This document shows positions 60,072 through 64,000 of a stretch of DNA of 64,000 nt, piece by piece. The notes beneath the pieces were generated by a model. It had not been told where the DNA came from, did not search any database, and saw only the letters and a list, made by a program, of their open reading frames with translations. The position numbers and the translations under genes were made by a program. The stretch spans positions 2,604,001-2,668,000 of the forward strand of contig NZ_CP125854.1 in assembly GCF_030169785.1 (NCBI RefSeq), written 5' to 3'. The stretch is from Bdellovibrio sp. 22V (GTDB taxonomy: Bacteria > Bdellovibrionota > Bdellovibrionia > Bdellovibrionales > Bdellovibrionaceae). Within the stretch, counting starts at the first letter, position 1, and each line of letters starts with the position of its first letter.

Positions 60072-61430
60072 ATGCAAAAAGGGTTTTCATTATTAACTCA
60101 CCTGCCTGTAGCGGCATTTCTCGTTCTTTTCGGTGCATCCACGGCCTCAGCGGAAACTTTTGGCTGGGACTCAGAAACCTATCTTAAAAATCAAGACGGC
60201 ATAAATGATTGCTATATCCGTAACGGTGTCTATGTAAATGGCTACTGCGTCGAGACGTCCGCGGATGCACAAGTCGCGGCTCTTCTTAAAAATGATTTGC
60301 GCAGAAACGGCGGCAACGAGGCTTCCATGGGTGACGCTGTCGTGGAAGGAGAAGCAAAACTTTCGCGCACTTTCGAAGACAGAAAGTTTCGCCAGATATT
60401 TATCTCTGTCAGCGCTATCCCCAAAAATCAGGTTCTGAACTATAACGAAAAAGAAGAACAGAACTTTCACAACGCCAACAGACTTCGCGCCGATGGCTAT
60501 GTGGATCGTCCATGGTTGCTTGCCAACATCGGCGCGAATATCGCCTTAACGGATTCGCAAGAGGTGACCGTGCTCGCCGGAAGTTTTCCTGTAAACGGTC
60601 TTTATCCTCTTCAGGGAAAGCCGAGTCGTTATTATATGACTGCGCCCTACGGAATCATGGTTCGTTACGACAAAGGCATTCAATTCAATTATCAGCTCAA
60701 AGAAGAGTTGGACCGCGTCCTTCTAACTTCCTTCAGCGTGATTGATGGCGACGGTTTAAAAGGTGAATCCAATATTGATCCTGCCGACAGCCGCGCCAAT
60801 TCTTATCCCGCGTATGGTGGCACAATGGAATTGCGAATCACAAATGCTCTTCGCAAAGTATTCGCGGCTTCATCACCTTATTTGAAGAACCACGATATCT
60901 ATATCGGTGTGACAGGAAGCCACGGAGACACCGGCAGCTATCCAGGACAAAAAAGATCGCAAGATGATTTAACGACTTATTTGGGCTACATGTTTACTTC
61001 CAAATACGGAGAAGCCGAAGTTCGTGTTTTCCGCTCCGAGTTCAATCGCAACAAAGTCAATGACGGCAATGGACGTCACGGCGACCAAGTAAAATCCGAT
61101 GCTCACGGTGTTGAGGTGGCCTATCGCGGTTTGGAAACGACGCTTTGCTCTTGGGACTTTTACGTGAACAAACATCTTTTTGAAAATAACGGAAAATTCG
61201 CCGACGGAGAATTCACTTTTGAAAATGTTCGAGGCGTTGACGGCTGGGCCGTGGGAACGAACTGCCGCAACTTGCTTGGCATTCGCAATCTCGAAGTCGG
61301 TGTCGAATACGGAAAAACAAATCTAAAACATGCGGACGGCAAGAAAGCCTCTTTGAATTACCCAGAGACAGCAACACAGTTCAATCTGACTTTCCGTTAT
61401 CGTTTTGGTTTGAGTAAACACGTAAAATAG
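60072..61430 (+). CDS. Large outer-membrane porin-like protein
   Basis: 452 residues from ATG 60072 (AAGGAGCATTTT upstream). The open frame to 59817 runs through the previous gene and should be dropped. Signal peptide to about residue 27 (ending STASA), then amphipathic strand repeats (DIYIGVTGSHGDTG, TYLGYMFTSKYGEAEVRVFR, DAHGVEVAYRGLETTL, LEVGVEYGKTNL) ending in ATQFNLTFRYRFGLSKHVK. Four or five cysteines (DCYIRN, GYCVET, LCSWDF, NCRNLL) could be paired. Porin or adhesin; substrate unknown. Confidence 0.72.
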   Translation: MQKGFSLLTHLPVAAFLVLFGASTASAETFGWDSETYLKNQDGINDCYIRNGVYVNGYCVETSADAQVAALLKNDLRRNGGNEASMGDAVVEGEAKLSRTFEDRKFRQIFISVSAIPKNQVLNYNEKEEQNFHNANRLRADGYVDRPWLLANIGANIALTDSQEVTVLAGSFPVNGLYPLQGKPSRYYMTAPYGIMVRYDKGIQFNYQLKEELDRVLLTSFSVIDGDGLKGESNIDPADSRANSYPAYGGTMELRITNALRKVFAASSPYLKNHDIYIGVTGSHGDTGSYPGQKRSQDDLTTYLGYMFTSKYGEAEVRVFRSEFNRNKVNDGNGRHGDQVKSDAHGVEVAYRGLETTLCSWDFYVNKHLFENNGKFADGEFTFENVRGVDGWAVGTNCRNLLGIRNLEVGVEYGKTNLKHADGKKASLNYPETATQFNLTFRYRFGLSKHVK

Positions 61431-61601
61431 CAATTATCGACCCGCGGTGAGAAGCGGTGAAACATTACGATACACTGTGAATGAACTCCGGCTCACCTTG
61501 GAAGTTATTGTCGCGATTTAACACGATAAATATGAGATAAACTTTATTTGTTTATTAGGATCTAAAGAACTTTCCGCGAAATTCCGATATGGAACGCAGA
61601 A

Positions 61602-61628
61602 AGAGACCAGGGAGGTTCTCTGGTCTCT
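61602..61628 (+). terminator. Hairpin in the 237-bp gap after the porin-like gene
   Basis: AGAGACCAG-ggaggttct-CTGGTCTCT, a perfect 9-bp stem followed by ATTTACT. It may be the terminator of the porin-like gene or a leader structure for the gene at 61668. The rest of the gap holds nothing recognised. Confidence 0.5.
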
Positions 61629-61667
61629 ATTTACTCTCTATTTCGTACGTATATGTAAGAGGTAAAT

Positions 61668-62027
61668 ATGTCCAACCCAGGCGTCATTCAATATATTGCA
61701 ACAAAGCTTGAAGAGCAGGCTTCTAGTGCTTGGTCTTTTCGCCATCTTAAATTCCAGGGATTGATTTCCATACCGCAGAAGATAGCCCGCACATACGGTT
61801 TTAACGATATCCACGTAATAATTCACGAAAACGGCAGCATTGATATAGACGGTGTTATATACAAAAACACCATATCAAAGTCGGGCTACGCCTCCGCACA
61901 GGAAGCCGTCATACAGATCTATGAGCATCTCATTTATATAGACCAAAACTATCTGCGTTTATGCGAAGATCCGGAAAATTATGTTGAGCAGGGTTTCATG
62001 AATCGTTTGCGCCGGATTTTTGGATAA
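61668..62027 (+). CDS. Hypothetical cytoplasmic protein
   Basis: 119 residues without signal or membrane segment. AGAGG precedes the ATG. The sequence mixes strands and helices (GLISIPQKIARTYGFNDIHVIIHENGS, then a helix EAVIQIYEHLIYIDQNYL) and ends FMNRLRRIFG. Base composition is AT-rich, with rare-looking codons (ATA, AGG) unlike the neighbours, which may point to recent acquisition. Function unknown. Confidence 0.6.
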   Translation: MSNPGVIQYIATKLEEQASSAWSFRHLKFQGLISIPQKIARTYGFNDIHVIIHENGSIDIDGVIYKNTISKSGYASAQEAVIQIYEHLIYIDQNYLRLCEDPENYVEQGFMNRLRRIFG

Positions 62028-62139
62028 AAATTCGGGAACCCAAGTTTTACTCCCCAAGTCGAGTCCGCTCTTTTTTCTCCTACTCTCTTTGGTAATTTCT
62101 TATCTAAAATGGCACATGCGATTTTACAAAGGAGAAAAA

Positions 62140-62733
62140 ATGATGAAATCGGTTCTCGCAGCTTTGGTAGTTTTGTTTGGTGTACATGCTTTCGCCGCAG
62201 ACGTTTACAAAGTCGACGCAAAAGCCTCTACAGTTGCTTGGAAAGGCATGAAAAAAATGGGCAGCTCTCACAATGGTGGAATCGCTGTCAAAGAAGGCCA
62301 AGTTCAAGTAGATAAAAAAGGTCAGATCACGGGTGGTCTTATCACAATTGATATGGCATCAATCACAAATAACGATCTTAAAGACAGCCCTGATTATCAG
62401 AAAAAACTTATCGGTCACCTTTCCAATGAAGACTTCTTCAACGTCACAAAATTCCCTACATCTTCTTTCAAGCTTTTGAGCGTCACGCCAAAATCAAAAG
62501 ACGAAGTTTTGGTTAAAGGTGAATTCACAATGATCGGAAAAACAAATCCAATCGAATTCCCTGCAAAAGTAACTTTGGATAAAGGTGTTATGACCGGCGA
62601 AGCTTTGGTAAAAATCGACCGCACAAAATGGGGTCTTAAATACGGCTCTGGCAACTTCTTCAAAGAACTTGCGGCTGACAAAATCATCGCTGACGAATTC
62701 GAACTCAATTTGAAACTTGTTGCGAAAAAATAA
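62140..62733 (+). CDS. YceI-family periplasmic lipid-binding protein
   Basis: Start at ATG 62140 (AAGGAGAAAAA upstream); an upstream hydrophobic extension in the open frame is not used. 197 residues: signal peptide (LAALVVLFGVHAFA), then the YceI fold with YKVDAKASTVAWKGMKKMG, GGLITIDMASITNNDL, LIGHLSNEDFFNVTKFPTS and the TMIGKTNPIEF strand. YceI forms a lipocalin-like barrel that carries polyisoprenoid (quinone-type) lipids. The lipid is not known here. Confidence 0.92.
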   Translation: MMKSVLAALVVLFGVHAFAADVYKVDAKASTVAWKGMKKMGSSHNGGIAVKEGQVQVDKKGQITGGLITIDMASITNNDLKDSPDYQKKLIGHLSNEDFFNVTKFPTSSFKLLSVTPKSKDEVLVKGEFTMIGKTNPIEFPAKVTLDKGVMTGEALVKIDRTKWGLKYGSGNFFKELAADKIIADEFELNLKLVAKK

Positions 62734-62756
62734 TTTCATTCGTTAATGAAATTCAC

Positions 62757-62787
62757 AAAAGGCGTTGGTGCTTCCAGCGCCTTTTTT
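62757..62787 (+). terminator. Terminator of the yceI-like gene
   Basis: AAAAGGCGTTGG-tgctt-CCAGCGCCTTTTTT: an 8-bp GC stem (one G-T pair) and a T run, 24 bp past the stop codon. Confidence 0.88.
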
Positions 62788-62869
62788 GTTTTTACCGCGA
62801 ACAACAGGTAACATTCATCATTGCGAGTATAAAACTAGGCACCAGCATTTCGGCAGAGTATGAAAAAGT

Positions 62870-64000
62870 ATGGGCCGAATATTTGTTGTTCTTCTTAGCT
62901 TTCTTTTTGCAAAGTCACTATGGGCCTCAGATGTCTATAATACGTTCTATGGCGCTATCTCTGGCAAGAATACAGCTTACGACACTGAACTCTTCTTAGG
63001 TATTCCTTACGCTCAACCGCCCGTTGATAAACTCCGTTGGAAGGCGCCGCGCCTTCCGCGTCCGTGGAACCAGATCCTGAATGCGACGACACTTCCTCCA
63101 GCTTGCCCGCAACTTGGGAACTTTTTCGCGCGTGTGCCGAGTGATCAATTCGGTCTTCCTGTCGGTAATGAAGATTGTCTTTATTTGAATATCTGGAAGC
63201 CTCGGAAAATTTCCGAAAAACTCCCCGTCGTTTTTTGGATTCATGGAGGTTCGAACTTTAAAGGCACCGCGAAGGACCCGATGTACGATGGTGCATTTCT
63301 CGCAGCACATGCCAATGTGGTCTTCGTCAGTATTAATTATCGCATTGGATTATTGGGCGCATTTCAACACAAAATTCTTAGCGGAAATACTTTGGATCGC
63401 ACTGGCAATTATACGACATTGGATCTTATTGCGGGTTTAAAATGGGTCCGTCAAAACATCGCTGTCTTTGGCGGCGATCCCGAAAATATAACGATTATGG
63501 GTCAGTCGGCCGGCTGCATGAACGTGTGGGGTCTTCTGCAAAGTCCTCTCGCACTAGGTCTTTATGCTAAGGCTGTTTGTTCATCTGGAATGCCCAACGC
63601 TTATCCTCAAGCCATGGCGGAAAAGCGCTCCCAAAATTTTATTGAAAAATTAATTGTGAATGCCGGCTATGCCAAAGACAAAGAGACGGCAGCCCTGTTT
63701 TTAGAAAAGAAAAGTTCTGCTTGGCTTAAAAAATTTCTTTATTCGCTTTCAAGTGACGACCTCGCGCGAGCTTACACTTATACGGTCCCCCTTCAACACA
63801 TCATTGATGGCACCGTGTTTCCCCACGGCCTTGTCGGAACGACTTTAGGAGATTACAACAAAGTACCTATGATCGTGGGTTCAACTCTTGATGATGGAAG
63901 TTATCTTGTCGGCGGATTCTATTTTAAACCCGATGCTCAAACCCTTTGGCGCTGGATTCAATCTCCGCCCGATTCTCTTTCCACCGGGGACTTTGTAGAG
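62870..64000 (+). CDS. Secreted type-B carboxylesterase, 3' end cut by window edge
   Basis: 377 codons visible. ATG 62870 begins a signal peptide (MGRIFVVLLSFLFAKSLWAS). Type-B carboxylesterase signatures are clear: GIPYAQPPVDKLRWKAP, EDCLYLNIW, FWIHGGSNFKG (oxyanion hole), and catalytic Ser213 in TIMGQSAGCMNVWG. The catalytic Glu/Asp and His lie beyond the visible end or in the unread C-terminus. Predicted extracellular or periplasmic; it would hydrolyse esters such as lipids. No strong ribosome site. Confidence 0.9.
   Translation, partial: MGRIFVVLLSFLFAKSLWASDVYNTFYGAISGKNTAYDTELFLGIPYAQPPVDKLRWKAPRLPRPWNQILNATTLPPACPQLGNFFARVPSDQFGLPVGNEDCLYLNIWKPRKISEKLPVVFWIHGGSNFKGTAKDPMYDGAFLAAHANVVFVSINYRIGLLGAFQHKILSGNTLDRTGNYTTLDLIAGLKWVRQNIAVFGGDPENITIMGQSAGCMNVWGLLQSPLALGLYAKAVCSSGMPNAYPQAMAEKRSQNFIEKLIVNAGYAKDKETAALFLEKKSSAWLKKFLYSLSSDDLARAYTYTVPLQHIIDGTVFPHGLVGTTLGDYNKVPMIVGSTLDDGSYLVGGFYFKPDAQTLWRWIQSPPDSLSTGDFVE

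Overview
The window reads as a Gram-negative chromosome of Bdellovibrio type (Bdellovibrionota). The evidence is an EF-G closely resembling mitochondrial EFG1 and spirochaete/deltaproteobacterial spdEFG1, lipid A synthesis (LpxD), many Sec-exported and lipoprotein hypotheticals, outer-membrane barrel candidates, several secreted hydrolases, and very regular AAGGAG-type ribosome binding sites. The assignment rests on protein character, not a database match. Both edges cut genes: aat at the left (minus strand) and a type-B carboxylesterase at the right (plus strand). No prophage, transposase, CRISPR array or restriction system is visible.

Layout. 1-9.8 kb: aat, a PQQ-type sugar dehydrogenase, recQ, strongly codon-biased fusA, crcB, a YqjD/YqjE-like membrane pair, a secreted dienelactone hydrolase, a CNNM/CBS membrane protein and cutA. 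9.8-20.4 kb: pyrE, exported hypotheticals, a HAD/App1-like protein, a tightly coupled E1alpha-E1beta-methyltransferase operon for branched-chain 2-oxoacid oxidation, a lipoprotein gamma-glutamyltranspeptidase and an M50-like membrane protein. 20.4-36.3 kb: prc, two HAD proteins, topA, a low-complexity lipoprotein, the tldD-pmbA operon, a 31-residue basic protein, tex, infA and an Ala/Lys-rich protein with a Tudor-like end. 36.4-47.6 kb: lpxD, envelope proteins, a Mut7-C protein, rlmL, ETF-QO, a nitrilase, a rpmB-rplX / rpsR ribosomal cluster, a palindromic 122-bp element and tRNA-Pro(TGG) followed by a structured tail carrying a copy of its T-arm. 47.7-64 kb: accessory genes (HxlR/MFS pair with twin operators, papain-like protease with an overlapping exported partner, GlxA-type regulator facing a UlaG-like hydrolase, a second MFS gene with TTACCCGG operators, outer-membrane proteins, YceI, esterase).

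How it fits together. Housekeeping genes (EF-G, IF-1, TopA, RecQ, Tex, ribosomal proteins) alternate with an unusually dense secretome: secreted peptidases (Prc, papain-like, GGT, NlpC/P60-like candidate), esterases and small Cys-rich exported proteins. That would suit a predator or scavenger that digests protein and lipid. The BCKDH E1 operon, ETF-QO and nitrilase/GGT genes are consistent with amino-acid and fatty-acid catabolism.

Five things look least explained: a protease/partner overlap, a histone-H1-like tail shared by three unrelated proteins, a ribosome-binding site held in a hairpin ahead of rlmL, the 122-bp palindromic element, and the structured repeat after tRNA-Pro.
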